From Streptomyces aureocirculatus (lineage in GTDB: Bacteria > Actinomycetota > Actinomycetes > Streptomycetales > Streptomycetaceae): a stretch of 64,000 nucleotides of DNA. The stretch lies in assembly GCF_000720475.1 (NCBI RefSeq), contig NZ_JOAP01000009.1, positions 62,001 to 126,000 on the forward strand. The letters run 5' to 3'. This document shows, piece by piece, positions 7,777 through 14,755 of this stretch. The notes under the pieces are model-generated. The model was not told where the DNA came from and searched no databases. It saw only the letters and a list, made by a program, of their open reading frames with translations. The first letter of the stretch is position 1. Each line of letters starts with the position of its first letter. Position numbers and translations under genes: made by a program.

Positions 7777-8627
7777 TGGTGAACACGGCGAACGCGACTC
7801 AGGCCGAGATCGGCGTCATCGGCGGCTCCGGTTTCTACTCCTTCCTCGAAGACGTCACCGAAGTGCACGTCGACACCCCGTACGGCTCCCCCAGCGACTC
7901 CCTGTTCCTCGGTGAGCTCGCCGGGCGGCGCGTGGCGTTCCTGCCGCGCCACGGCCGCGACCACCGCCTCCCGCCGCACCGCATCAACTACCGCGCCAAC
8001 CTGTGGGCGCTGCGCTCCATGGGCGTACGCCAGGTGCTCGCCCCGTGCGCCGTGGGCGGACTGCGGCCCGAGTACGGGCCCGGGACGCTCCTGGTGCCCG
8101 ACCAGCTCGTGGACCGCACCAAGAGCCGCCCCGCGACCTACTTCGACGGCATACCGCTGCCCGACGGCACCACCCCGCACGTCGTGCACGTGTCGCTGGC
8201 CGACCCCTATTGCCCAGCGGGCCGCGCGGCCGCGCTCAAGGCCGCGCGGGGCCGGGACTGGGAGCCGGTGGACGGCGGCGCCCTCGTGGTGATCGAGGGG
8301 CCGCAGTTCTCGACCCGCGCCGAGTCGCGCTGGTACGCCGCGCAGGGCTGGTCCGTGGTGGGCATGACCGGCCACCCCGAGGCGCCCCTCGCCCGTGAAC
8401 TCGAGCTCTGCTACACCTCGCTGAACCTGGTCACCGACCTGGACGCGGGCGCGGGGACCGGCGAGGGCGTCTCCCACGAGGAGGTGCTGCGGGTCTTCTC
8501 CGCGAACGTGGACCGGCTGCGCACGGTGCTGTTCGACGCGGTGGCGGGACTGCCGGCGAACCACCGGCGGGACTGTGCGTGCGTGGGGGCGCTGGGCGGG
8601 ATGGAGACGGGGATACGGCTGCCGTAG
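7776..8627 (+). CDS. S-methyl-5'-thioadenosine phosphorylase (MTAP/PNP family)
   Basis: A 283-residue phosphorylase that splits methylthioadenosine into adenine and methylthioribose-1-phosphate in methionine salvage. It shows the family N-terminus IGVIGGSGFYSFL, the phosphate-binding FLPRHGRDHRLPPHRINYRANLWAL and the substrate loop IEGPQFSTRAES. NxTGHPEA-like VGMTGHPEAPLARELELCY is also present. An upstream in-frame GTG extension has no homologous character. Closely related purine phosphorylases cannot be excluded on motifs alone. Confidence 0.88.
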   Translation: MVNTANATQAEIGVIGGSGFYSFLEDVTEVHVDTPYGSPSDSLFLGELAGRRVAFLPRHGRDHRLPPHRINYRANLWALRSMGVRQVLAPCAVGGLRPEYGPGTLLVPDQLVDRTKSRPATYFDGIPLPDGTTPHVVHVSLADPYCPAGRAAALKAARGRDWEPVDGGALVVIEGPQFSTRAESRWYAAQGWSVVGMTGHPEAPLARELELCYTSLNLVTDLDAGAGTGEGVSHEEVLRVFSANVDRLRTVLFDAVAGLPANHRRDCACVGALGGMETGIRLP

Positions 8628-8667
8628 GGCGCGCCTGGTCCCGCCTCTCCCCGTTCGGGTGAGGGAG

Positions 8668-8677
8668 TTGTCCACAA
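8668..8677 (+). other. DnaA-box-like sequence
   Basis: TTGTCCACAA is a perfect match to the preferred Streptomyces DnaA box TTGTCCACA. A weaker TAGTCCACG follows at about 8686. Two boxes do not make an origin; they could be a DnaA titration or regulatory site. Confidence 0.4.
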
Positions 8678-8782
8678 CCGGTGAGTAGTCCACGGGGCTC
8701 GGCGGGGCGGGGGCACGAACCCGCATCGTGAGAACGGAATCCGGACCCGGATCCGCACTTCTCACGACAGGCGGTGGTCGTC

Positions 8783-9577
8783 ATGGCGCGTGCTTCTTTC
8801 CATGTCTCTCAGCGGGACGGTGCCTCGCGGCCGGGCGGTGCCTCACCGCGGGACGGTACCTCGCAGCCGGGCGGTGCCTCACCGCGGGACGGTGTCTCGC
8901 AGCCGGGCGGTGCCTCTGAGCGGGAGGGCGCCTCGCGGCGGGGCGGCGGGGGCGGTTGCTCGGGGCCGCCCGGTGGCAGCGGCGCACCGCCGCCCTGCCG
9001 GATTCCGCACTTCTCGCCGCTCCATGTGCGCGGCGGACGCCGGCGCCTGCGGCGGCTGATGCGGCATCGCAGGCGGGCGCTGGCCGCGGGACTCGCGATG
9101 ACCGCCGCCGCGCTCGCGGCCGCGGGGCCGCCGGTGCGCGGCGAAGCCGGAGCGCGGGGCGTCGCGGAGTCCGCCGCCGAGTCAGCCGAGTCCACTGAGT
9201 CCGGCGAGTCCGGCGAGTCCGCCGAGTCCCGCGAGACGTCCGGCCGGGGCGGTGACGACGGTGCGCGGCTACGGTCGCGGCGGGCGTCCCATCTGGTGAC
9301 GGCGCCGGTGCGGATCGCGGACGCGGCGACGGTGCGGTTGCTGCGGCCCGGTGTCCGCGTGGACGTCGTGGCGGCCGAGGGGGCGGGGGCGGGTCCGGCG
9401 GCGGGCGGGAGCGCGCCGCGGGTGGTCGCTGCGGGGGCCAGGGTGGCTCAGGTGCCGGAGACGTCCGGCACGGTGGCCGGGGACGGGGCCCTTGTCCTCC
9501 TCTCCGTGCCGCGTTCGACGGCGGCCCAACTGGTCGGGGCGAGTGCGACGGCGCGCCTTGCGGTGACGCTGCGATGA
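8783..9577 (+). CDS. SAF-domain protein, RcpC/CpaB-like, with repeat-rich N-terminus
   Basis: A 264-residue protein. Residues 10-65 are made of 12-residue repeats (GASRPGGASPRD type). About residues 75-115 hold an Arg-rich stretch (RGGRRRLRRLMRHRRR) followed by an Ala-rich membrane segment, then an acidic Ser/Glu linker (AESTESGESGESAES). The C-terminal 90 residues (HLVTAPVRIADAATVRLLRPGVRVDVV onward) look like the SAF/RcpC fold found in Flp pilus CpaB proteins. No pilus genes are nearby, so a pilus role is unproven. It sits between MTAP and mscL. Confidence 0.6.
   Translation: MARASFHVSQRDGASRPGGASPRDGTSQPGGASPRDGVSQPGGASEREGASRRGGGGGCSGPPGGSGAPPPCRIPHFSPLHVRGGRRRLRRLMRHRRRALAAGLAMTAAALAAAGPPVRGEAGARGVAESAAESAESTESGESGESAESRETSGRGGDDGARLRSRRASHLVTAPVRIADAATVRLLRPGVRVDVVAAEGAGAGPAAGGSAPRVVAAGARVAQVPETSGTVAGDGALVLLSVPRSTAAQLVGASATARLAVTLR
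8819..8947. repeat. 36-bp minisatellite inside the SAF protein gene
   Basis: Three full 36-bp units (8819-8854, 8855-8890, 8891-8926) and a 21-bp partial unit. Each unit codes for 12 residues, so copy-number change keeps the frame. Confidence 0.85.
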
Positions 9578-9585
9578 GCGGGTAC

Positions 9586-9609
9586 GGAACTCTGTCGAGT
9601 CGCTCGTTC
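9586..9609 (+). promoter_or_regulatory. Possible ECF-sigma promoter before mscL
   Basis: GGAAC at 9586-9590 and GTTC at 9606-9609, 15 bp apart, resemble a sigma-E/sigma-R-type promoter about 90 bp upstream of the mscL start. The spacing is slightly short, so this is tentative. Confidence 0.3.
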
Positions 9610-9700
9610 GTGTTACCGAACTGGACAGGGCTGCCACGCGCTGCCGTAGGTTGCGGAGCGATTCGCCGCACGATCCGCACATGCAACGAAAGGCCCAGTG

Positions 9701-10279
9701 GTGAGCGAGAAGCAGGAACCGGGCATCTGGCAGGGCTTCAAGGCCTTCCTGATGCGCGGCAACGTCGTCGATCTGGCGGTGGCGGTGGTCATCGGCGCCG
9801 CGTTCACGAACGTCGTGAACTCGGTGGTCAAGGGTGTCATCAACCCCCTGGTCGGCGCCTTCGGCACCAAGGATCTCGACCACTACAGCTCCTGCCTGAA
9901 GTCGCCGTGCGCGGTGAAGAACGGCGAGGCGGAGAGCGGCATCCCGATCATGTGGGGCTCGGTGCTCAGCGCGACCCTCAGCTTTGTGATCACCGCGGCG
10001 GTCGTCTACTTCCTGATGGTCATGCCGATGGCGAAGTACCTGGCCAAGCAGACCGCCCGCAGGCAGGCGAAGGAAGGCACGCAGGAGGTCATCGAGATCT
10101 CGGAGCTGGAGGTGCTCAAGGAGATCCGCGACGTACTGGTCGCCCAGCGAAGCACGGATTCCGGGGCCGCAGGCGGCTCCGGAACCGCCGGGGGCCCTGG
10201 AGGCGCCGGGGGCCCTGGAAGCACCGGTGGCCCTGGAGGCGCCGGTGGCGGGACCGGGCCTGGCGGCTCGCCGCAGTAG
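9701..10279 (+). CDS. mscL: Large-conductance mechanosensitive channel
   Basis: A 192-residue MscL pentamer subunit that opens on hypo-osmotic shock. TM1 carries the signature FLMRGNVVDLAVAVVIGAAF, the periplasmic loop contains two Cys (SSCLKSPC), and TM2 is ITAAVVYFLMVMPMAKYL. The cytoplasmic helix is followed by an unusual Gly/Pro-rich tail of about 40 residues (GGPGGAGGPGSTGGPGG), longer than in E. coli MscL. GTG 9701 gives the MSEK N-terminus; GTG 9698 immediately before it is possible. Confidence 0.95.
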   Translation: MSEKQEPGIWQGFKAFLMRGNVVDLAVAVVIGAAFTNVVNSVVKGVINPLVGAFGTKDLDHYSSCLKSPCAVKNGEAESGIPIMWGSVLSATLSFVITAAVVYFLMVMPMAKYLAKQTARRQAKEGTQEVIEISELEVLKEIRDVLVAQRSTDSGAAGGSGTAGGPGGAGGPGSTGGPGGAGGGTGPGGSPQ

Positions 10280-10325
10280 TTCCGGCGGGAGACTCGGGCC
10301 CTGCTCTGGGCGCGGGCCCGGGGCG

Positions 10326-10435
10326 CGGGCCTGGCACGAGCCGCCCTGCGCGGGAGGCGGGCCCAGAGTTCGGGCCTGGCACGAGCCGCCCTGCGCGGGT
10401 GGCGGGTCCGGGGCGCGGGCCTGGCGCAAGCCAAG
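10326..10435. repeat. 45-bp direct repeats, intergenic
   Basis: A 29-nt block (10326-10354) recurs exactly at 10371-10399, and a third degenerate copy starts at 10416, giving a 45-bp period. It fills most of the gap between mscL and the next (minus-strand) gene. Confidence 0.75.
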
Positions 10436-10459
10436 CCCAGGTGCCGGGCGGGGTCGGGC

Positions 10460-10699
10460 TCAGATGTGGTGGGGCGGCTTCTCGTCCAGGAAGCGGGCGA
10501 GATCGGCGGCGCTGTCGCCGGACGACGTCGGCCGCTCGCCCCACCCGCGATCCGTATCGTCCGAGGACTGCTGGGCCAGCGGGTCGTCGAAGACCAGCGC
10601 GCTCGCCGGCTTCTTGACGTCCTGCCGGGGCTTCGGCTCGGCGTCCTTCGGCTCGGCATCCTTCGGATTGCGCGGTTCGGGGGCGGGGGCGGTGCTCAT
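10460..10699 (-). CDS. Small acidic hypothetical protein
   Basis: 79 residues, not recognised. It is Pro/Lys/Asp-rich with a short repeat (NPKDAEPKDAEPKPRQD). A more ordered C-terminal half reads SALVFDDPLAQQSSDDTDRGWGERP and ends in DLARFLDEKPPHHI. It has no membrane segment or Cys. The ATG at 10699 is chosen from the change in composition; the upstream in-frame extension looks non-coding. It is convergent with mscL. Confidence 0.6.
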   Translation of the reverse strand: MSTAPAPEPRNPKDAEPKDAEPKPRQDVKKPASALVFDDPLAQQSSDDTDRGWGERPTSSGDSAADLARFLDEKPPHHI

Positions 10700-10811
10700 G
10701 CTTCCAGCGTACGCCGGTGGGCGCCCCCGCGGCGGGGCACGGGGCTCGGGGGGCGGGGGCGGCGCGGCAGGCTCCGGCGGCAGGTGGCAACGGCCGTGGT
10801 ACGCATGGCGC

Positions 10812-11879
10812 ATGACGACACGTGACGTACCTGACGTGGCTGCGGAAGCCGGGCGGGCCGGGGCGCTGACCGATGTGGCCGGGCTGCGCGTCGGGCACGC
10901 CGGGAGGGCAGGGGACGGCTGGCTCACCGGCACCACCGTCGTACTCGCGCCGGAGGGCGGGGCGGTCGCCGCCGTGGACGTGCGCGGCGGGGGCCCAGGC
11001 ACCCGGGAGACGGACGCGCTCGACCCGCGGAACCTGGTGCAGCGGGTGGAGGCGGTCGTCCTGACCGGCGGCAGCGCGTACGGGCTCGACGCGGCGGGCG
11101 GGGTGATGGCGTGGCTGGAGGAGCGGGGCCGCGGGGTGCGGGTCGGGCCCGATCCGCGGCACGTGGTGCCGGTGGTACCCGCGGCGTGCGTGTTCGACCT
11201 GGGGCGCGGGGGCGATTACGGGGCGCGGCCGGACGCAGGGACGGGGCGGGCGGCGGTCCTTGACGCGGCGGCCCGGGAGAGCGGTCACGCGGTGCCCGAG
11301 GGCGGGGTGGGCGCCGGGACCGGGGCGGTGGTGGGGCAGGTCAAGGGCGGGGTCGGGACGGCGAGCACGGTGCTCGGCTCGGGCGTCACGGTTGCCGCGC
11401 TCGTGGTGGCGAACGCGGCGGGGTCGGGGATGGATCCGCGGACGGGGGTGCTGTACGGACGGTATTTCGGTGACGAGGACGTGCGGCGGCCGGCGGCCGG
11501 GGTGCACGCGGCGGCCCGGGAGCGGCTCGCCGCGGCGGCGGCGCGTAATGTGTCGCCGCCGCTGAACACGACGCTGGCCGTGGTCGCCACCGACGCCGCG
11601 CTGACCAAGGCGCAGGCGCAGAAGCTCGCGGGCACCTCGCACGACGGCATGGCCCGGGCGGTGCGGCCGGTGCATCTGCTGAACGACGGTGACACGGTGT
11701 TCGCCCTGTCGACCGGCGACCGGGACCTGGACGCGGCGGACCCGCTCGCCCTGAACGAGGTCCTGTCGGCGGGGGCGGACATGGTGACGCGGGCGATCGT
11801 CAGGGCGCTGCTCGCGGCGGAGTCGGTGGAGACACCGGGAGGAATATTTCTCGCATACCGGGATCTTTATCAGGAATAG
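10812..11879 (+). CDS. P1 family peptidase (DmpA/S58-like, Ntn hydrolase)
   Basis: A 355-residue aminopeptidase/amidase precursor that cuts itself into two chains. The catalytic site is in LNTTLAVVATDAAL, with predicted cleavage between Asn252 and Thr253, making Thr253 the nucleophile (Ser in DmpA). Family motifs are DVAGLRVGHA, AVDVRGGGPGTRETD, VVLTGGSAYGLDAAGGV and GAGTGAVVGQVKGG. It is likely cytoplasmic; substrate is unknown. The ATG at 10812 lacks a Shine-Dalgarno. It lies downstream of a divergent small gene. Confidence 0.9.
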   Translation: MTTRDVPDVAAEAGRAGALTDVAGLRVGHAGRAGDGWLTGTTVVLAPEGGAVAAVDVRGGGPGTRETDALDPRNLVQRVEAVVLTGGSAYGLDAAGGVMAWLEERGRGVRVGPDPRHVVPVVPAACVFDLGRGGDYGARPDAGTGRAAVLDAAARESGHAVPEGGVGAGTGAVVGQVKGGVGTASTVLGSGVTVAALVVANAAGSGMDPRTGVLYGRYFGDEDVRRPAAGVHAAARERLAAAAARNVSPPLNTTLAVVATDAALTKAQAQKLAGTSHDGMARAVRPVHLLNDGDTVFALSTGDRDLDAADPLALNEVLSAGADMVTRAIVRALLAAESVETPGGIFLAYRDLYQE

Positions 11880-12080
11880 CGAAGAGTAGCCGCATATCCG
11901 GCAAGGGAGGCATCTGCGCACTCGGCACCCGCCTGGGGCGCTAAGTCCCTTTTGGTCCACGGTTGTTAGCGTGGGAGGGGGCGGCCGGGTGTGCCGGTCT
12001 TCACATCGGGCGGCGGAACCATTTCGCCGTCGGGCCGCTCTTTACTCGTACTGGATCAGACGACGTACTTGGAGCAGCTC

Positions 12081-13313
12081 GTGACAACGCCGGACATTGC
12101 AGCGCAGCCTCAGCACCGTCGCCGTCGGCGGGTGCTGCTGGCGACCGCCGCGCTCGCGGCCGTCGGCGCACTGACGCTCTCGGCCTGCGGCGGGGACGCC
12201 GGCGCCAAGGACGACAAGAAGTCCGGTGGCGGCAAGGACGCGTCGGGGGCGCAGATATCCATCTCCTCCAAGGACGGCGCGACCGACGCCTCCATCAACG
12301 CCACCGGCGTGAAGGTCAAGGACGGCAAGCTCTCGACCGTCGAGATGACGGACGTGGCCTCCGGCAAGGCCGTCGAGGGCGCCCTGTCCGCCGACGGCTC
12401 CACCTGGAAGCCGAAGGAGCAATTGGAGCGCGGCACCAAGTACAAGGTCACCGCGAACGCCAAGGACTCCGAGGGCCGTCCCGCCACGGAGAACGCGACG
12501 TTCACGACGGTGTCGAACGCGAACAGCTTCATCGGCAGCTACACCCCCGACGGTGGCACCACGGTGGGCGTCGGCATGCCGGTCTCCTTCAACTTCGACA
12601 AGGCGATCACCGACAAGAAGGCCGTGCAGTCGCACATCACGGTCAGCTCGAGCAGTGGCCAGAAGGTCGTCGGCCACTGGTTCGGCAACCAGCGCCTGGA
12701 CTTCAGGCCGCAGGAGTACTGGAAGGCCGGCTCCAAGGTCACCATGAAGATCGAGCTGGACGGTGTGAAGGGCGCCGCGAACGCGACCGGCGTACAGGAC
12801 AAGACGGTCACGTTCACCGTCGGCCGCGCGCAGGTCTCCACCGTCGACGTGAACGCCAAGACGATGACGGTCGAGCGCGACGGCAAGGTCCTCAAGTCCG
12901 TCCCGATCTCCGCGGGCAGCGCCCAGAACCCGACGTACAACGGGCAGATGGTGATCTCGGAGAAGTTCACGCAGACGCGGATGAACGGCTCGACCGTCGG
13001 CTTCGGTGGGGAGTACGACATCAAGGATGTACCGCACGCCATGCGTCTTTCGACGTCCGGCACGTTCATCCACGGCAACTACTGGAGTTCACCCTCCATC
13101 TTCGGCAGCTCCAACACCAGCCACGGCTGTGTGGGGCTCCAGGACGCCCAGGGTGCGCAGGGCGACACCATGGGCAAGTGGTTCTTCGACAACTCCCTCA
13201 TCGGTGACGTCGTGACGGTCAAGGGTTCCCCGGACAAGACCGTCGCCGCCGACAACGGCCTGAACGGCTGGAACATGTCCTGGAGCGAGTGGACGGCGGG
13301 CAGCGCCGCCTGA
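12081..13313 (+). CDS. L,D-transpeptidase lipoprotein (Ig-like domains plus YkuD)
   Basis: A 410-residue envelope enzyme making 3-3 peptidoglycan crosslinks. It has an Arg-rich signal peptide with lipobox LSAC (Cys36) and a Gly/Lys/Asp-rich linker. Two Ig-like domains (about 55-280) precede a C-terminal YkuD domain with the HGNYW (His331) and SHGCVGL (Cys350) catalytic motif. This matches actinobacterial LdtMt2-type enzymes. GTG 12081 follows GGAG by 7 nt. A perfect hairpin terminator lies 74 nt after the stop. Confidence 0.95.
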   Translation: MTTPDIAAQPQHRRRRRVLLATAALAAVGALTLSACGGDAGAKDDKKSGGGKDASGAQISISSKDGATDASINATGVKVKDGKLSTVEMTDVASGKAVEGALSADGSTWKPKEQLERGTKYKVTANAKDSEGRPATENATFTTVSNANSFIGSYTPDGGTTVGVGMPVSFNFDKAITDKKAVQSHITVSSSSGQKVVGHWFGNQRLDFRPQEYWKAGSKVTMKIELDGVKGAANATGVQDKTVTFTVGRAQVSTVDVNAKTMTVERDGKVLKSVPISAGSAQNPTYNGQMVISEKFTQTRMNGSTVGFGGEYDIKDVPHAMRLSTSGTFIHGNYWSSPSIFGSSNTSHGCVGLQDAQGAQGDTMGKWFFDNSLIGDVVTVKGSPDKTVAADNGLNGWNMSWSEWTAGSAA

Positions 13314-13386
13314 CCGGCGGCCGGTCGCGGGGCACGTTCGCCCCCGCGCAAGAGCGCACCCAGCACTTGTCCGGGCGCCAACGCAG

Positions 13387-13417
13387 CGAGCCGCACGGGA
13401 ACTTGCCGTGCGGCTCG
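13387..13417 (+). terminator. Hairpin terminator after the L,D-transpeptidase gene
   Basis: CGAGCCGCACGG (13387-13398) pairs perfectly with CCGTGCGGCTCG (13406-13417) across a 7-nt loop. It is followed by ATCGTTTTCCC, a short T-run. Confidence 0.85.
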
Positions 13418-13515
13418 ATCGTTTTCCCGTTCCCGGACATGATGTCGGACCCAGGGGCTACGGTATGCACGCACAAGGTGACATGCAGCAACGCCGGAAG
13501 CATCCGGGAGTATCC

Positions 13516-14286
13516 GTGAGCGTCCCGTACGAGACAGCGTACGAACCACCCGAGTCGCCCGAGCCCGCCTCCCCCGAGGAGCATCTCGAGCGACTGCTCA
13601 GCCGCGCCCTGAACTCCTTCGACCTGCCGGACGAGGCCATCAGACACCTGGAACGGTCCCTGGCGTACGACAGTTCGCTGCACTCCGCGCACCACAGCGC
13701 GGGCATGCACCGCGAGACGTACCGCCACACCTGGCTGCTCGCCGACGGCCAGGCGATGACCCTCTGGGAGCTCGTGCACAACACCGGCCCCGGCAGTGCG
13801 GCTCAGTACGAGCTGTATCTGGACGAGGAGGAGGCAGGCGTCGCCACCGCCCGCCTTCCGCTGCCCCCGGACACCCCCGCGGGCGAGCTCTCCGTCGTCC
13901 TCCAGGCCCCCGCGCCCGAGCCGCGGCACACCTATGTGCCGGACGACTCCGCCGACCACGCCCGCCGTCTGCTGCGGCGCGCGGAGAACCCGGCGGGCGA
14001 CGACCGGCCGGGCGACGACTTCGCCCGGCTGCTGCGCTCCGCGTTCGCGCACCAGATCACGCAGGCCTTCGGCCGGTCAGGCATCAGCGGCGAGACCCGC
14101 CTCGGCTTCTCGCTGTACGAGCACGCGTTCCTGCTGTTCGACGGCTCGGAGGTCAGCCTCTGGGAGGTCGAGCACACGGCGACCGCCGACGGCCGGCACA
14201 TGTGCGAGGTGTACACGAGCGAGCACGCGGCACGTGCGGCGATGGCCCGCAGAGCCCGCGCGTTCCCCGCGACCCGCGCCCGCTAG
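13516..14286 (+). CDS. DUF6227-like hypothetical protein
   Basis: A 256-residue acidic soluble protein that recalls the Streptomyces-specific DUF6227 family (recall, not searched). It seems to contain two related halves. SSLHSAHHSAGMHRETYRHTWLLADGQAMTLWELVHNT is echoed by ETRLGFSLYEHAFLLFDGSEVSLWEVEHTATADGRHMCEVY. Function is unknown. GTG 13516 is chosen (MSVPYETAYEPP) with GGGAG 5 nt upstream; an upstream ATG at 13465 is less likely. Confidence 0.75.
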   Translation: MSVPYETAYEPPESPEPASPEEHLERLLSRALNSFDLPDEAIRHLERSLAYDSSLHSAHHSAGMHRETYRHTWLLADGQAMTLWELVHNTGPGSAAQYELYLDEEEAGVATARLPLPPDTPAGELSVVLQAPAPEPRHTYVPDDSADHARRLLRRAENPAGDDRPGDDFARLLRSAFAHQITQAFGRSGISGETRLGFSLYEHAFLLFDGSEVSLWEVEHTATADGRHMCEVYTSEHAARAAMARRARAFPATRAR

Positions 14287-14307
14287 GGCGACAGTTCGGC
14301 GCGGCCG

Positions 14308-14559
14308 TCAGGCCCGGCCGCCGCCGAATTGCCGTACGAGACGGGCGAACGCGGCGCGCTCGTCCGCGGTCAGCTCCACGGACTCCGCGCGCGGCGGGCC
14401 CGACTGCACGGGCAGTGAGCGCAGCGACGGGCCACCCGGAGCCGGGAGTTCGGCCGCGCGGCGGCGCTGTACGTGCAGGAATGTGACGGCCCAGATCGCG
14501 GTCACCGCGGCGAGCAGGGCCACGCCTGTCTGCTGAACGATCGATGCACCCTGGAACAT
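14308..14559 (-). CDS. Small single-pass membrane protein, hypothetical
   Basis: About 83 residues, not recognised. One hydrophobic helix (VALLAAVTAIWAVTFLHV) is followed by RRR, then a Pro-rich linker and an acidic/amphipathic C-terminus (ELTADERAAFARLVRQFGGG). The ATG at 14559 or a TTG at 14574 could be the start; neither has a strong Shine-Dalgarno. It is convergent with the DUF6227-like gene. Confidence 0.55.
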   Translation of the reverse strand: MFQGASIVQQTGVALLAAVTAIWAVTFLHVQRRRAAELPAPGGPSLRSLPVQSGPPRAESVELTADERAAFARLVRQFGGGRA

Positions 14560-14680
14560 GCGCTCAGTAGACAACAGCGGCCAGACCTACAACAGAGGTG
14601 CCAATGGCCCTTTGCGTCTGAAGTGACGCATCTCGCACTTGTCACCCTTGTGTCACTCTCACCGGTCCGTCGTGAGCCCT

Positions 14681-14755
14681 CAAGCGGCAACCGGCACCCG
14701 GCCATCAAGCGGCCACCGGCACCCGGCCCTCAAGCGGCCACCGGCACCGGGCCAT
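14681..14755. repeat. Three 25-bp repeats spanning the fruA stop codon
   Basis: CAAGCGGC(C/A)ACCGGCACC-type units start at 14681, 14706 and 14731. The third copy contains the last codons and stop of fruA; the other two repeat the same gene end, including the stop, downstream. Confidence 0.8.

Noticed and set aside
8660..8700. Replication origin
   Set aside because: Only one perfect and one weak DnaA box were found; an origin needs many clustered boxes and dnaA/dnaN neighbours.
8819..8947. CRISPR-like array
   Set aside because: The units are directly adjacent 36-bp tandem copies with no unique spacers, inside a coding frame; no cas genes are present.
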